From Rhodospirillales bacterium (GTDB lineage Bacteria; Pseudomonadota; Alphaproteobacteria; Acetobacterales; Acetobacteraceae), in the NCBI GenBank assembly GCA_025359905.1, contig JANYDF010000113.1, forward strand, positions 62,001 to 126,000: DNA of 64,000 nt, in the 5' to 3' direction. Position numbers and translations under genes: made by a program. The notes under the pieces are model-generated. The model was not told the DNA's origin. It searched no databases and saw nothing but the letters and a program-made list of their open reading frames with translations. Positions 49,829-59,359 of the stretch are shown one piece after another; the stretch's first letter is position 1, and the number at the start of each line of letters is the position of its first letter.

Positions 49829-51145
49829 CTACGACCGCTCGTCAATCAGCGCACGGCGCTGCAACTCATGCATGAGCTGACGCGACGCGAGTTCGATCCG
49901 CTCGTTGAGCAGCGTGTCGGACAGTTCCTGCTTGCTCGGCAGGCCGAAATTCTTCTCGGCCCGCGAGCACACCATGACCACCAAAATCCCGTCTTCGGCG
50001 ACCAGCGGCGCGCTGGCATGGCCATCGGGCAGCTTTTCGAGCACGCTGCGCAATCCAGGCGCCGTGGTTTCCAGCCGCACTTCGCCGGGGTCGCTCGGCC
50101 GCCCAGTGCCCGCCGTCTTGTTCGCCGCCTCAACAGCCGCGCAATCCTTCGCTGAGCCGGACACGCGGCGCGCCTTTTCCAGCGCTTGCTTCTGCTGGTC
50201 CGTCGGGTGGTTCTGATCCAGCTTGGAGGTGAACGGGAAGAAAACCTGCCGCAAATTCAGCACCGTCGCCGGATCGTGGCCGATCTCGCGCTTGCCATGC
50301 AGCGAGACGATCGAGAAGCCGCCCGGCACCCGCAGCGGATTGCTAATGGCGCCGATCGGCATCGCGCCCAACACCCGCACTTCCGCCGGGTCGAGCTGAC
50401 TGGCCTGCACCCAGCCCAGATCGCCGCCTTGCAGCGCGGTCTGGCTCTGGCTGAACTGGGCCGCAACCACCGGGAACGGCGCGCCGGCGCGCAATTGCTG
50501 GATCACCGTGTCGGCAAATCGCCCCGCCTCGGCCACGCGCGCCGGCGTTTCGGCGGGGATGAAAATCTCGCCGACGCGAAACTCGGTCTGTCCGGCTTGC
50601 TGCTTAAGCTGACGTTCACGCTCAGCCACGTCGGCCTCCGACACCCGCTCCAGCGGGCCGAGTTCCTGGTGTAGCACCCGCGACCAGCCGATCTGCACGC
50701 GGACTTGGTCGACCAGGGTGCGAAAACTGACGTTGTCGGCATTCAGCCGCTTGTTCAGCGTGCGCGGCGGCATCCCATTGCGCTGTTCCACATCGGCGAT
50801 GGCGCGGGCGATTTCCTTGTCGGTCACCACGATCCGGCGCCGCTGCGCCTCCTGCAATCGCAGCCGCTCATCGATCAACTGGCGGGCGATTTGCGGGGTC
50901 AGCCGGCCGAGCACTTCCTGGCTGGCGGGTAAGCCGGTCGACAAGGCGAACAGCCGCCGCCGGTTATCCACATCGGCCCGGCTGATCACGTCGCCGTTGA
51001 CGATGGCGACGATGCCGGCGCCATTCAGCGGCCCAGACACCGCTTCAGCTGCCGCAGCGGGGCGGACCAGCGCTGGCGGCACGGCGCATGCGGTAGCCAG
51101 CGCGAATAGCAGGCAGTGAACCCTCATCAGGCGGCGGGGTGACAT
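49829..51145 (-). CDS. surA: Periplasmic chaperone/peptidyl-prolyl isomerase SurA
   Basis: 438 residues from the ATG at 51145 with a signal peptide (LMRVHCLLFALATACAVPPALVRPAAA). A SurA N-terminal helical domain (GIVAIVNGDVISRADVDNRR ... LIDERLRLQEAQRR) is followed by one clear rotamase domain (about 200-300, FRVGEIFIPAE ... GGDLGWVQASQL) and a weaker second. It helps outer-membrane proteins, including LptD, to fold. An earlier in-frame ATG at 51226 runs through a duplicated motif and was rejected. Downstream of lptD. Confidence 0.9.
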   Translation of the reverse strand: MSPRRLMRVHCLLFALATACAVPPALVRPAAAAEAVSGPLNGAGIVAIVNGDVISRADVDNRRRLFALSTGLPASQEVLGRLTPQIARQLIDERLRLQEAQRRRIVVTDKEIARAIADVEQRNGMPPRTLNKRLNADNVSFRTLVDQVRVQIGWSRVLHQELGPLERVSEADVAERERQLKQQAGQTEFRVGEIFIPAETPARVAEAGRFADTVIQQLRAGAPFPVVAAQFSQSQTALQGGDLGWVQASQLDPAEVRVLGAMPIGAISNPLRVPGGFSIVSLHGKREIGHDPATVLNLRQVFFPFTSKLDQNHPTDQQKQALEKARRVSGSAKDCAAVEAANKTAGTGRPSDPGEVRLETTAPGLRSVLEKLPDGHASAPLVAEDGILVVMVCSRAEKNFGLPSKQELSDTLLNERIELASRQLMHELQRRALIDERS

Positions 51146-51179
51146 GGCGGTTGCAAGCTCCTGGAGGGATGTGCCGGCG

Positions 51180-51220
51180 CGGTCATAGACCGTTGATGGC
51201 GTCCGGTCATAGACCGTTGA
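51180..51220. repeat. 17-bp direct repeat, 24-bp period, at the end of lptD
   Basis: CGGTCATAGACCGTTGA occurs at 51180-51196 and 51204-51220. The second copy contains the lptD stop region. It also includes the palindrome CGGTC-ATA-GACCG, so each copy can fold into a small hairpin. Confidence 0.8.
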
Positions 51221-53492
51221 AGCCAATGGTGCCGACGGTCTTGAAGGTCAATTGGAACAGCAGTGCGCTCGCCCCGCTGTCGCTGCCGAGCGAGACGTAA
51301 CGGCGGAAATACTCGACGCTGAACACGAAGCATTCGTCTTCGTACGAGCCGCTGAGACCCGCCGACACCATCTTGCCAAGCTGCACGTCGCGGCGCGCAT
51401 TGGCGGACAGGCGCCAGGCGCCGTACTGCGTTGAGACGCCCGCGGAGACTTCGTTGCGCGGCGGCCCGCTGAGCACGCCGCTCGGCAGCGTGTCGTAATA
51501 CAAATACGGGTTATACGACGAATACAGATACCCCGCGTTCAACCGCAGCCACTGCGGCCCGCCGCTGGCGATGGCGTCGGCAAAGCGCAGCCGGTAGCTG
51601 GCATGGTCGAAGCGCTGTTGCGACGACACATCGAACCAGGGGTTCGGCATGTACGACACATGGCTCACCGCGTCGGTGACGGTGTTCTCCAGGCCGGACC
51701 CGGCCGGGAACACTTCACTCTTGCGCTGCCGGTAGCCCTGGCCGAATTGCGCTTCGATCTGCTGGTTGCCCGGCAAGTACCAGGTGCCGCGCAACGCGAC
51801 GTTAGCGCGCAACCCGCCTTCCAACCGATCCACACCCGGGAAGCGATTGAGGTTCAGCAGCGTGGCGTCGGTGAAGTCAAAGTCCAGGCTGTCCTCGTTC
51901 GGCGCCAGCGTATCGAGGAAACCCAGCTTGCTCGCGCGGGGCACTCCATACGAACTGCCATTTGGGGCGGCCAGCAACTGCACGATCGGCTCCACGACCT
52001 GGGTGCCCCAGCTCCCAGCATCGCGCATCAGCGGCCAGCGCACATCGAGCGCCACGGTCGGCATCGTTTGCGCGGTTCCGGCCACGTTGTGCGGCCCCCA
52101 TGTCGGATTTTGGTCAATCTGATGGGCAGTATAAACCGCACTATCCAAGTGAAGCATCAGTTTCCACAAATCGCCCAGCGCGCCGGTGGCCGGCCGCTCC
52201 CAGTCCAGCCGCAAGCTGGCGCGCTGGGTGTTGGTGCCGACCTGCCGCGCCACGTTGAACGCCTCGGCATCGGCCGACAGCCGCCCGCCCGCCGCATCCG
52301 GCTCGGCAACGTAGCTGTACTCGTAGCGCGGCAGCACATAGGGCAGCCGTTGACTGACCACGCTGCTGGACAAGCCGCGATACGCGCGGGCATCCAATCG
52401 CGCGTAGGAGCCCTGCCCGAAACCCTCCAGGTACACTTGGCTGGTCAGCACTGGCGCCAAACCGTGCAAATGATAATCGCGCAAATAGTTAATCGAGCTG
52501 GCACGCTGTAGATCGAAGCCCCAGCGCCATTCGTCGTTAATGGCGAACTGACCATTGGCGAACAAGTCGTCGCCAATGCTGTTGCGATCCTGCGCCACCG
52601 AGGTATTGACGGTGACGCTGCCATTGTTAAATACATGACGCAACTGGGCCTGGATTCCACCCCCTGTTTGGCTGGCCAGCACGGGGGTAATGGTGGCATC
52701 GGTGGCGCCATCGATCACCCAAAAATACGGCACTTCGGCAAAGCTGCCGAGATATTTGGAGTAGCCCGCCATCGGCACCAGCAGCCCGCTGGCGCGTTTG
52801 GCCGAGGGGTCCGGGTGGGTGAAATACGGGAACCACGCGACCGGAACCCCATAAATATCCAGCACCGCATCCTGGTATTCGATGCGCTTGTTCTCGAGGT
52901 CCTGCACCGCCGAACGGGCCCGCAAATCCCATAGCGGCGCGTCGTCCGGGTGCTGCAGGCAGACGTTGCAGGTGGAGTAGATCGCCCGGGTCAACTCATT
53001 GATTTTGGCCTCGGTCCGCCGGGCGCCGTTAGCAGCAAGCTGGCCGTTGTCCGGCAGACGGGCGCGCATATTGGTCAGCACGCCGTCTTTCATACCCTGG
53101 GAGAGTTCGGCGTAGTCGGCGAACAGCACTTGTCCACTGGGGTCGAGCAACACGACATGCCCGGTCGCGGCGGCAACGCCGGTGTTGCGGTCGTAAGTGA
53201 CTTTGTCGGCGCGCACGTCGTGCTCGCCCTGCCAGATTTCGACATGTCCGCTCAGTGTAACGAGCGCGCCGTCCCGGTCGTAGGAGGTGGCGTCGGCTTG
53301 GTAATAAACCGGATCGGTCTTGCTGACGGGCGCTGATGGCGGCGGGTGCAGACCGGAAAACTGAGCGCTGGCGGCCTGCGGCATGCCGAGGCCGGCCAAG
53401 ACGCAGGCAAGCAGAAATGCCGCGCGCCAGCCGCGCCGTACCGGAGTGGATCGTACCGGTGTGAAAGCCGGGCGGCCCGCCATGTCAGCCAT
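51207..53492 (-). CDS. lptD: LPS-assembly protein LptD
   Basis: 761 residues. Signal peptide (about 1-43, ends ASA), then the periplasmic OstA/LptA-like beta-jelly-roll (about 58-190: DGALVTLSGHVEIWQGEHDVRADKVTYDRNTGVAAATGHV) and the C-terminal outer-membrane barrel with alternating aromatic strands ending in IGFNGL. Two Cys (CNVCLQ, about 174-177) may form the stabilising disulfides. It inserts LPS into the outer leaflet. Two in-frame ATG (53492 and 53483) are possible; the first overlaps lptG by eight bases. Confidence 0.95.
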   Translation of the reverse strand: MADMAGRPAFTPVRSTPVRRGWRAAFLLACVLAGLGMPQAASAQFSGLHPPPSAPVSKTDPVYYQADATSYDRDGALVTLSGHVEIWQGEHDVRADKVTYDRNTGVAAATGHVVLLDPSGQVLFADYAELSQGMKDGVLTNMRARLPDNGQLAANGARRTEAKINELTRAIYSTCNVCLQHPDDAPLWDLRARSAVQDLENKRIEYQDAVLDIYGVPVAWFPYFTHPDPSAKRASGLLVPMAGYSKYLGSFAEVPYFWVIDGATDATITPVLASQTGGGIQAQLRHVFNNGSVTVNTSVAQDRNSIGDDLFANGQFAINDEWRWGFDLQRASSINYLRDYHLHGLAPVLTSQVYLEGFGQGSYARLDARAYRGLSSSVVSQRLPYVLPRYEYSYVAEPDAAGGRLSADAEAFNVARQVGTNTQRASLRLDWERPATGALGDLWKLMLHLDSAVYTAHQIDQNPTWGPHNVAGTAQTMPTVALDVRWPLMRDAGSWGTQVVEPIVQLLAAPNGSSYGVPRASKLGFLDTLAPNEDSLDFDFTDATLLNLNRFPGVDRLEGGLRANVALRGTWYLPGNQQIEAQFGQGYRQRKSEVFPAGSGLENTVTDAVSHVSYMPNPWFDVSSQQRFDHASYRLRFADAIASGGPQWLRLNAGYLYSSYNPYLYYDTLPSGVLSGPPRNEVSAGVSTQYGAWRLSANARRDVQLGKMVSAGLSGSYEDECFVFSVEYFRRYVSLGSDSGASALLFQLTFKTVGTIGFNGL

Positions 53493-54597
53493 CTTCCAAA
53501 TGCAGCAACAGCGCCACCGCCAGCATGAATCCGGACGCGGCCGGCACCCAGGCCGCCAGCACCGGCGGCAGCGCGCCGGACTGGCCGAACTCCTCGGCCA
53601 GTTTGGAGATCATGAACAGTGCAAATCCGGCTGCAACCCCGCCGCCGATCATTTGCGCCACGCCGCCGCGCCGCTGCGGGCGCATGGAGAAGCCGGCGGC
53701 CAGCAAGCACATGGTTCCCGACAGCAATGGCAGCGCCAGCAGCGACTGGAATTGCAGCTGGTGGCGGATCGAGGAAAATCCCGAGCGATTGAGCAGCGCA
53801 ATGAAGCCCGGCAACGCCCAGACCGAAAAAGTGTCAGGCGGTGCGAAGCTTTCCTGCACCCGCGCTACGGTCAGATCGGTGGGCAGCATCAGGCTGCCCG
53901 GCGCGCTGGGCAACTGTCCGGGCGCGATGGTGCGTGCACTGTTCAAATTCCAGCCGCCATCCTGCAAGCTGGCCTGCACGGCTTCGATGCGTTGCAGCAG
54001 CCGGTCGTTGTTATCCAGCCGGAAGATGCTGACATTCTGCGCCTCCAGCGCGCCGCTTTTCGCCGTCACTGTCCCGGCATGCAGGATCGCCACGCCCTGC
54101 GGGTCGAGCTGGCGGTCCGACTGGCGCAACCACAATTGCCCGCCGTTCAGGGTCAACGCGCCGGCCGCGCCACGCAGATAGTGGTCTTCCAGCACGACCG
54201 CCCGCGCCCGCATGACGGCGGAGACCGGGCTGATCGCCCCGGTGGCGATCGAGCCCAGCGCCACGGCGCAGAACGCCGGGGCGGCGAGGAATTGCCATGC
54301 GGAGACCCCGGCAGCGCGCGCCACCACCAGTTCCGACGAGCGGGTTAGCCGCCAGAACGCCAGAATGCCGCCCAGCAGCACCGCGAACGGCAGGATTTGC
54401 ATCGCCACCCAGGGCAGCCGGAAGGCGGCGATCTGCACGACGATGCCAAACGTCGCTTCAGGGCGCGTGGTGGCGCGGCGCAGCAATTCGATAAAGTCGA
54501 ACAACGCCACCAAGCCGGCCAACGCCCCCAGCATGCCCAGCACCGCGGACAGGAACACGCGCGCAATGTAGACCGACAAGGTCGTGGCGAAGGTCAC
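53485..54597 (-). CDS. lptG: LPS export ABC transporter permease LptG
   Basis: 370 residues from a GTG at 54597, four bases after the lptF stop, giving VTFATTLSVYIARVFLSAVLGMLGALAGLVALFDFIELLRRAT. Six membrane segments surround a periplasmic beta-jelly-roll (GQLWLRQSDRQLDPQG...). The ATG further upstream lies inside lptF and is not supported. With lptF it forms the LptB2FG channel that lifts LPS from the inner membrane. lptB is not in this window. Confidence 0.93.
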   Translation of the reverse strand: MTFATTLSVYIARVFLSAVLGMLGALAGLVALFDFIELLRRATTRPEATFGIVVQIAAFRLPWVAMQILPFAVLLGGILAFWRLTRSSELVVARAAGVSAWQFLAAPAFCAVALGSIATGAISPVSAVMRARAVVLEDHYLRGAAGALTLNGGQLWLRQSDRQLDPQGVAILHAGTVTAKSGALEAQNVSIFRLDNNDRLLQRIEAVQASLQDGGWNLNSARTIAPGQLPSAPGSLMLPTDLTVARVQESFAPPDTFSVWALPGFIALLNRSGFSSIRHQLQFQSLLALPLLSGTMCLLAAGFSMRPQRRGGVAQMIGGGVAAGFALFMISKLAEEFGQSGALPPVLAAWVPAASGFMLAVALLLHLEDG

Positions 54598-54601
54598 CGG
54601 T

Positions 54602-55756
54602 CTACACCGCGCCGATCCGGGTGTGCAGCGCGGACGGCACCAGCCCGAGTTGCGGGCCGAACAGCAGCCAGCCTGCCAGCAGTCCGGGCAACAGGGCATG
54701 CACCCAGATCAGCGGCACCAACGCTGGGGTGCGCGTGGCCAAGTTACCCGCCGCCAGGCCCAGCGCCAGCAGCCCGACCACGGTCAGCACGGCGAGCGTC
54801 GGGCGGATCAAGCCGCCATGGCGGCGGAATGTGCCCATCAGCACCGCGACCAGCGCCACCATGGTAAAGCTGAAGCAGGTGGCCGGTGTCGCCAGCCGCT
54901 TATTGGCTTCGACGCGCATTTTTGCGATCTCACGCTCGTTGAAGGAGCCTGGACGCGGGTGCAGCAATTCGTCGAGCGACATCTCGATCGGGTCGCGCAG
55001 CCGAGTCGCACCGCCCTTGCCGGATTGCGCAAGATCGATCGTGTTTTCCGCGAACGACAATACGTTCAGCCGCCCGTTGGTCCGGTCGATCACTTCGCGG
55101 CTGCCGTTGATCAGCAGCACGCGCGGCACGCCTCCGGTATCGAGCAGGCGGCCCCGCTCAGCTAAGATCGTGGCATGGCTGGTCTTGTCGCGGGCATCGT
55201 CCACCAGCACACCATGCAGCGTGCCGTCGCGGTCACGGGCACGCACATACACCGTCAAATCATCGGAGACCGGGGTAAACACGCCTTCCTGCAACAGGAA
55301 AGCGGCAATGCGGTTGCGGATTTCGAACTGAAACTCCCGGAATGAGGTGAAACTGGCCGGGACCACATAAAGATTGAGCAGCAGGCAGCTCACCCCCGCC
55401 AGCGCCGCCAGCGCCAGCGCCGGGCGGGCCAGCGCCAGCGGCGACAAACCAGACGAGCGCATCACCGTCAGTTCGCGGTCGCCCGCAAGGCGTTGATAGA
55501 CGAACTGCACCACAACGAAGGTGGTGATCGGCAGGATCACCGCGATCAGGTTGGGGATCAGCAGGCTGGTGAGCTGAAAGAACACGCCGAACGACAGGCC
55601 GCGATTAACCACCAGTTCGACGAAGCGCAGCGACTGGGTGAGCCAGATGAGCGCCACCAGCCCGCCAGAGACCGCAGCCAGCGCCACCATGAGCTGGCGC
55701 AGCACGTAGCGGTCGATCCGTGTCAGCGACGCGGCATTGATGGCGGCAGACCGCAT
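54602..55756 (-). CDS. lptF: LPS export ABC transporter permease LptF
   Basis: 384 residues. DRYVLRQLMVALAAVSGGLVALIWLTQSLRFVELVVNRG is the YjgP/YjgQ start, followed by LPITTFVVVQFVYQRLAGDRELTVMRSSGLS (the coupling helix region) and a periplasmic domain before the last three helices. First gene of lptF-lptG-lptD-surA-rsmA; a promoter-like pair lies at 55789-55818. Confidence 0.95.
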   Translation of the reverse strand: MRSAAINAASLTRIDRYVLRQLMVALAAVSGGLVALIWLTQSLRFVELVVNRGLSFGVFFQLTSLLIPNLIAVILPITTFVVVQFVYQRLAGDRELTVMRSSGLSPLALARPALALAALAGVSCLLLNLYVVPASFTSFREFQFEIRNRIAAFLLQEGVFTPVSDDLTVYVRARDRDGTLHGVLVDDARDKTSHATILAERGRLLDTGGVPRVLLINGSREVIDRTNGRLNVLSFAENTIDLAQSGKGGATRLRDPIEMSLDELLHPRPGSFNEREIAKMRVEANKRLATPATCFSFTMVALVAVLMGTFRRHGGLIRPTLAVLTVVGLLALGLAAGNLATRTPALVPLIWVHALLPGLLAGWLLFGPQLGLVPSALHTRIGAV

Positions 55757-55788
55757 GGTGCGACAGGCTTCTCCGGCAAGGTGACGCT

Positions 55789-55818
55789 AGTCTAGCCGCC
55801 CGGATGGCCGCGAGGCAA
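55789..55818 (-). promoter_or_regulatory. Candidate promoter for the lpt operon
   Basis: On the minus strand TTGCCT (55818-55813) and TAGACT (55794-55789) are 18 bases apart, each matching four of six consensus bases. A start near 55782 would leave about 26 bases before lptF. No other promoter-like pair stands out in the 72-base gap. Confidence 0.42.
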
Positions 55819-55828
55819 AGCGGCGGCG

Positions 55829-57265
55829 CTAAACCCCGCCATCCGCCGGCAGCACCTTGCCGCGGTTGAACATTCCGTGCGGGTCGAGCGCCCGCTTGAT
55901 CCGCCGCATCGCCTCCAGTTCCGCACCGCCGCGCCATAGCGGCATCATGTACGGCTTCAGCTTGCCGATGCCGTGTTCGGCGGAAAAACTGCCGTCCAGA
56001 TCGCGCACCACCTCGCCCACCGCGTCCATGATGTCGTGGTCGCGGGCCAGGAACGCGGCAGGGTCCATGCCGACCGGCTGTTCCAGATTGAAATGAATAT
56101 TGCCGTCGCCCATGTGCCCGAATGGCACCACGCGCACGCCGGGGATCAACGCCTCGCAAGCCGCTGTGGCGCGGGCGATCATCTCCGGCACTTTGGAGAC
56201 CGGCACCGAAATATCGTTCTTGACGTTGGCGCCCTCGCGCTTTTGCGCTTCGGCGTGTTCCTCGCGCAGCTTCCACAGCGCCGCGCGCTGCGCGCCACTT
56301 TCGGCGATCACCGCGTCGGTCACTTCGCCCGCTTCCATCGCCGCCTCCAGTGCGGCTTCCAGCATGGCGCGCAGCCCGGCGTTGCGGCGCGGCGTCGCGA
56401 GTTCGACCAGCGCGTAGTGCGGCGACGGTGCCGCAATCGGCATCGCCGCACCGGGAATATGGCGCAGCACCAGTGCCATGCCGGTGCCGGCCATATACTC
56501 GAACGCCTGCACGCTGGCCGGGTCCTCGCGGTGCAGCCGGGTGAACAGCGCCAGGGCGGCGGCCACGGTGGGCACCGCGCACAGCGCCACTTCGGTTTCC
56601 ACCGCGCGCGGCGCCAGTTTGAGCACCGCGGCGCTGATGATACCGAGCGTGCCCTCGGCCCCGGCGAACAACTGGCGCAGGCAGTATCCGGTGTTGTCCT
56701 TGCGCAACCGCCGCAGCCCTTCGAATACGGTGCCGTCGGCCAGCACCACCTCCAGCCCCAAAATCAGGTCGCGGGCATTGCCGTAGCGCACCGTGTTGTT
56801 GCCGCCCGCGTTGGTGGACAGCACGCCGCCGATCTGCGCGGTGCCCTCGGCGGAAATCGACAGCGGCAACAGGCAGCCGGCCGCCGCCGCCGCGTCCTGT
56901 GCGGCCTTCAGCGTGACCCCCGCCTCGACCGTAATGCTCAGATCGAGCGGATCGACCGAACGCACCCGGTTCATCCGTGACAGGCTGACCACGATGTCGC
57001 TGCCATCCTCGGCAGGCACCGCGCCGCCGACCATCGAGGTATTGCCGCCCTGCGGCACCACGCCCACGCCCGCCGCAGCACACAGCCGCACCACCTCGGC
57101 CAGTTCGGCCGTGCTGGCCGGGCGCACCACCGCCGGGGTCTGCCCGCGATACAGCCGCCGCCAATCCTCGGCGAACGGGGCGGTATCCGCCGGATCGAGC
57201 AGCAGCCCGGCGGGCCCCACCGCGCCGCGCAGGGCAACAAGCAGCGTCTGGACAGTTTCGTTCAT
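55829..57265 (-). CDS. FAD-binding oxidoreductase, D-lactate/D-2-hydroxyacid dehydrogenase type
   Basis: 478 residues with an FAD_binding_4 domain (about 40-220: VVRPASTAELAEVVRLCAAAGVGVVPQGGNTSMVGGAVP ... GGVLSTNAGGNNTVRYGNARDLILG) and a FAD-oxidase C-terminal domain (about 245-475; GHMGDGNIHFNL, DGSFSAEHGIGKLK). Such enzymes oxidise D-2-hydroxyacids (D-lactate, D-2-hydroxyglutarate, glycolate) and pass electrons to cytochrome c or quinone. ATG at 57265 has CCGGAGG; the longer frame begins in non-coding sequence. Confidence 0.9.
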   Translation of the reverse strand: MNETVQTLLVALRGAVGPAGLLLDPADTAPFAEDWRRLYRGQTPAVVRPASTAELAEVVRLCAAAGVGVVPQGGNTSMVGGAVPAEDGSDIVVSLSRMNRVRSVDPLDLSITVEAGVTLKAAQDAAAAAGCLLPLSISAEGTAQIGGVLSTNAGGNNTVRYGNARDLILGLEVVLADGTVFEGLRRLRKDNTGYCLRQLFAGAEGTLGIISAAVLKLAPRAVETEVALCAVPTVAAALALFTRLHREDPASVQAFEYMAGTGMALVLRHIPGAAMPIAAPSPHYALVELATPRRNAGLRAMLEAALEAAMEAGEVTDAVIAESGAQRAALWKLREEHAEAQKREGANVKNDISVPVSKVPEMIARATAACEALIPGVRVVPFGHMGDGNIHFNLEQPVGMDPAAFLARDHDIMDAVGEVVRDLDGSFSAEHGIGKLKPYMMPLWRGGAELEAMRRIKRALDPHGMFNRGKVLPADGGV

Positions 57266-57382
57266 CGTGGCCTCCGGCAGCGAAGCTACCGGCGCGCGGC
57301 GGGCGTTCAAGTGGTTCTCGCGCGGGGCAGCCGTCTTATGCGCTACAACCGGCCGCAGATTGATCCGCACGCAGGAGCATTC

Positions 57383-57847
57383 ATGTCACGACGCATCGTC
57401 ACCCTGGCCGAGCGGCCCGGACTGGTGGGCAAAGTCGCCTTTTGGCAATGGGACGCCTGGGGCCGCCAGCGCGGCCGGCGGCTCGAGTCGGTGGCGCACG
57501 ACGTGCGGCCGCTGACCAAACAAAACAGTGCGGAGGAAGGTTTCGTGCTGCTGGATGCGGGCGATCCGGTTGCCACCGCCTGCCTGACCAGCGACGACCT
57601 CGACACGCGGCCCGACTTGTCTCCCTGGCTCGCCAGCGTGTTCGTCGAGCCCGCCTATCGCGGTCGCGGCCACGCCACGGCGCTGGTCGGCGCGGTGGAG
57701 CAGGCTGCCTTGGCCCGCGGCCATTCGACGCTTTGGCTGTTCACCTGGGACACCATGCCACTCTACGCGCGGCTCGGCTGGGAAACGGTCGGGCGGGAAA
57801 CACACCACGGCAGTGAAGTGACGCTAATGCGGCGCCAACTTGGTTGA
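57383..57847 (+). CDS. GNAT family N-acetyltransferase
   Basis: 154 residues. Acetyl-CoA motif VEPAYRGRGHATALVGAVEQAALARGHSTLWLFT (R93-G-R-G-H-A98), and LYARLGWETVGRE. GCAGGAGC precedes the ATG at 57383. The substrate is unknown. It lies four to eight bases from an unsupported upstream frame of the next gene and is divergent from the FAD oxidase. Confidence 0.85.
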   Translation: MSRRIVTLAERPGLVGKVAFWQWDAWGRQRGRRLESVAHDVRPLTKQNSAEEGFVLLDAGDPVATACLTSDDLDTRPDLSPWLASVFVEPAYRGRGHATALVGAVEQAALARGHSTLWLFTWDTMPLYARLGWETVGRETHHGSEVTLMRRQLG

Positions 57848-57914
57848 TCGCGAGCCGGGCTTGCGGATTGACGGCGCGCGGTCATGTCCACGCCAGCGCC
57901 TCAAGGATAACGGT

Positions 57915-58418
57915 ATGATCCTCAAACAGCGAATGACCGCAACCTTCGACGGTGATTTCGTGATGTTCCTGATCGGCATGCGGGTCAATCAGCCATGGAA
58001 GCTGCACCAGTGGCTGCCGGTAACATGGGCGATGGGGCGCATGCTGAAGGAACTCTACGCCAATCCGCAGCTTGGCTTCCTGCACCACGAAACCGGCGTC
58101 GGGCGCACGGTGATCATGCTGCAATACTGGCGCTCGATGGCGCAGTTGCAGGACTACGCCAGCAACCGCGAGGCCGCGCACTTGCCGGCGTGGCGCGACT
58201 TCAACCGGCGGATCGGCTTGGATGGCTCGGTTGGCATTTGGCACGAAACCTATGCCGCCAGCGCCGGATCGTACGAAACCATCTACGCCAACATGCCGCC
58301 GTTCGGCCTTGGCAAGGCCGGGCGGCTCTCGCCTATCGGGCGCGGCAGCGATTCGGCGGCGCAACGGGTAGCGACGTTCAGCCGCGCGGCGCCGCCGCCC
58401 GTTGCAGACGGTCATTGA
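57915..58418 (+). CDS. DUF4188 family protein
   Basis: 167 residues: MILKQRMTATFDGDFVMFLIGMRVNQPWKLHQWLPV, MGRMLKELYANPQLGFLHHETGVGRTVIMLQYWRS, and WRDFNRRIGLDGSVGIWHETY. This is the DUF4188 pattern with a dimeric alpha/beta-barrel-like (ferredoxin-like) fold of monooxygenase type; its reaction is unknown. AAGGA before the ATG. The last 13 residues overlap the convergent tsaC gene by 41 bases. Confidence 0.82.
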   Translation: MILKQRMTATFDGDFVMFLIGMRVNQPWKLHQWLPVTWAMGRMLKELYANPQLGFLHHETGVGRTVIMLQYWRSMAQLQDYASNREAAHLPAWRDFNRRIGLDGSVGIWHETYAASAGSYETIYANMPPFGLGKAGRLSPIGRGSDSAAQRVATFSRAAPPPVADGH

Positions 58419-59358
58419 TCGCCAGCCCCAGCCCAGTGGCGGGCACCGGCATCGCGGCGATGCGCGACAAGCCAAGCCGCGCGCCCTCGGCATCGAGCGC
58501 CCGCAGCCCGGCGAACAAATTGGCCGCTGCTTCAGACAGATTGGCCGTCGCGCTGAGTTGATACACGGCACCCGCGCCGGGCAACGGCGGTCCGAACGCC
58601 AGCAGCGCCTCATTGCGATCCACCGAGGACGCCGCCAGGCTTACGGGCAGCGCGGGCGCATAGTGCGACACCAGCAGGCCGGGTGAGCGCAAACCACGCA
58701 CCGGCTCGGCGATTTGCGGCGCTATGCCCACCTGCACCGGCCCGATCACCGCCTCGATCGCCTCGCGGGTCACGCCGCCGGGGCGCAACAGGAACGGGCG
58801 CGGGCCCGTCAGGTCCAGCACGGTCGATTCGACGCCAACCGGGCACGGCCCACTGTCGACAATCGCCGCGATGCGGCCGTCCAGCCCGTCCAGCACATGC
58901 GCTGCCGTGGTGGGCGAAACCTGTCCAGAGCGGTTGGCCGAGGGGGCGGCGACCGGGCGGGCGGTGGCGCGGAGTAGCGCTTGAGCGACTGGATGCGACG
59001 GCACCCGCACCGCCAGCGTGTCGAGCCCGGCACCCGCCAGCAGCGCCACTTGGCTGCCAGCGCGGCGCGGCAGCACCAAGGTCAGCGGGCCGGGCCAGAA
59101 CGCCGCAGCCAGCGTGCGCGCGGCTGGCAGGTCCACCACGTCGGCAAACGCCGCCTCAGCGTCCGGATAGTGGCAGATCAACGGGTTGAAATGCGGGCGG
59201 CCCTTGGCGGTGAACACGGCGGCGACCGCCTGACCGTTGGTCGCATCGGCACCGAGGCCATAGACCGTCTCGGTGCCGAACGCCACCAGGCTGCCCTGGC
59301 GCAGCAAGGCGGCGGCATGGGCGATCCCGTCTGTGTCCGCTGCCAGCCGCAGCGTCAT
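58378..59358 (-). CDS. tsaC: L-threonylcarbamoyladenylate synthase (Sua5/TsaC)
   Basis: 326 residues, the long Sua5-type form with a C-terminal domain (about 205-320) after the YrdC core. Core motifs: GTETVYGLGADA, FTAKGRPHFNPLICH (K51 and R54 region), LDTLAVRVPSHP and VAAPSANRSGQVSPT. It makes the intermediate for t6A37 in ANN-reading tRNAs. It starts two bases after cysQ, so they are an operon. Confidence 0.94.
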   Translation of the reverse strand: MTLRLAADTDGIAHAAALLRQGSLVAFGTETVYGLGADATNGQAVAAVFTAKGRPHFNPLICHYPDAEAAFADVVDLPAARTLAAAFWPGPLTLVLPRRAGSQVALLAGAGLDTLAVRVPSHPVAQALLRATARPVAAPSANRSGQVSPTTAAHVLDGLDGRIAAIVDSGPCPVGVESTVLDLTGPRPFLLRPGGVTREAIEAVIGPVQVGIAPQIAEPVRGLRSPGLLVSHYAPALPVSLAASSVDRNEALLAFGPPLPGAGAVYQLSATANLSEAAANLFAGLRALDAEGARLGLSRIAAMPVPATGLGLAINDRLQRAAAPRG

Positions 59359-59359
59359 G

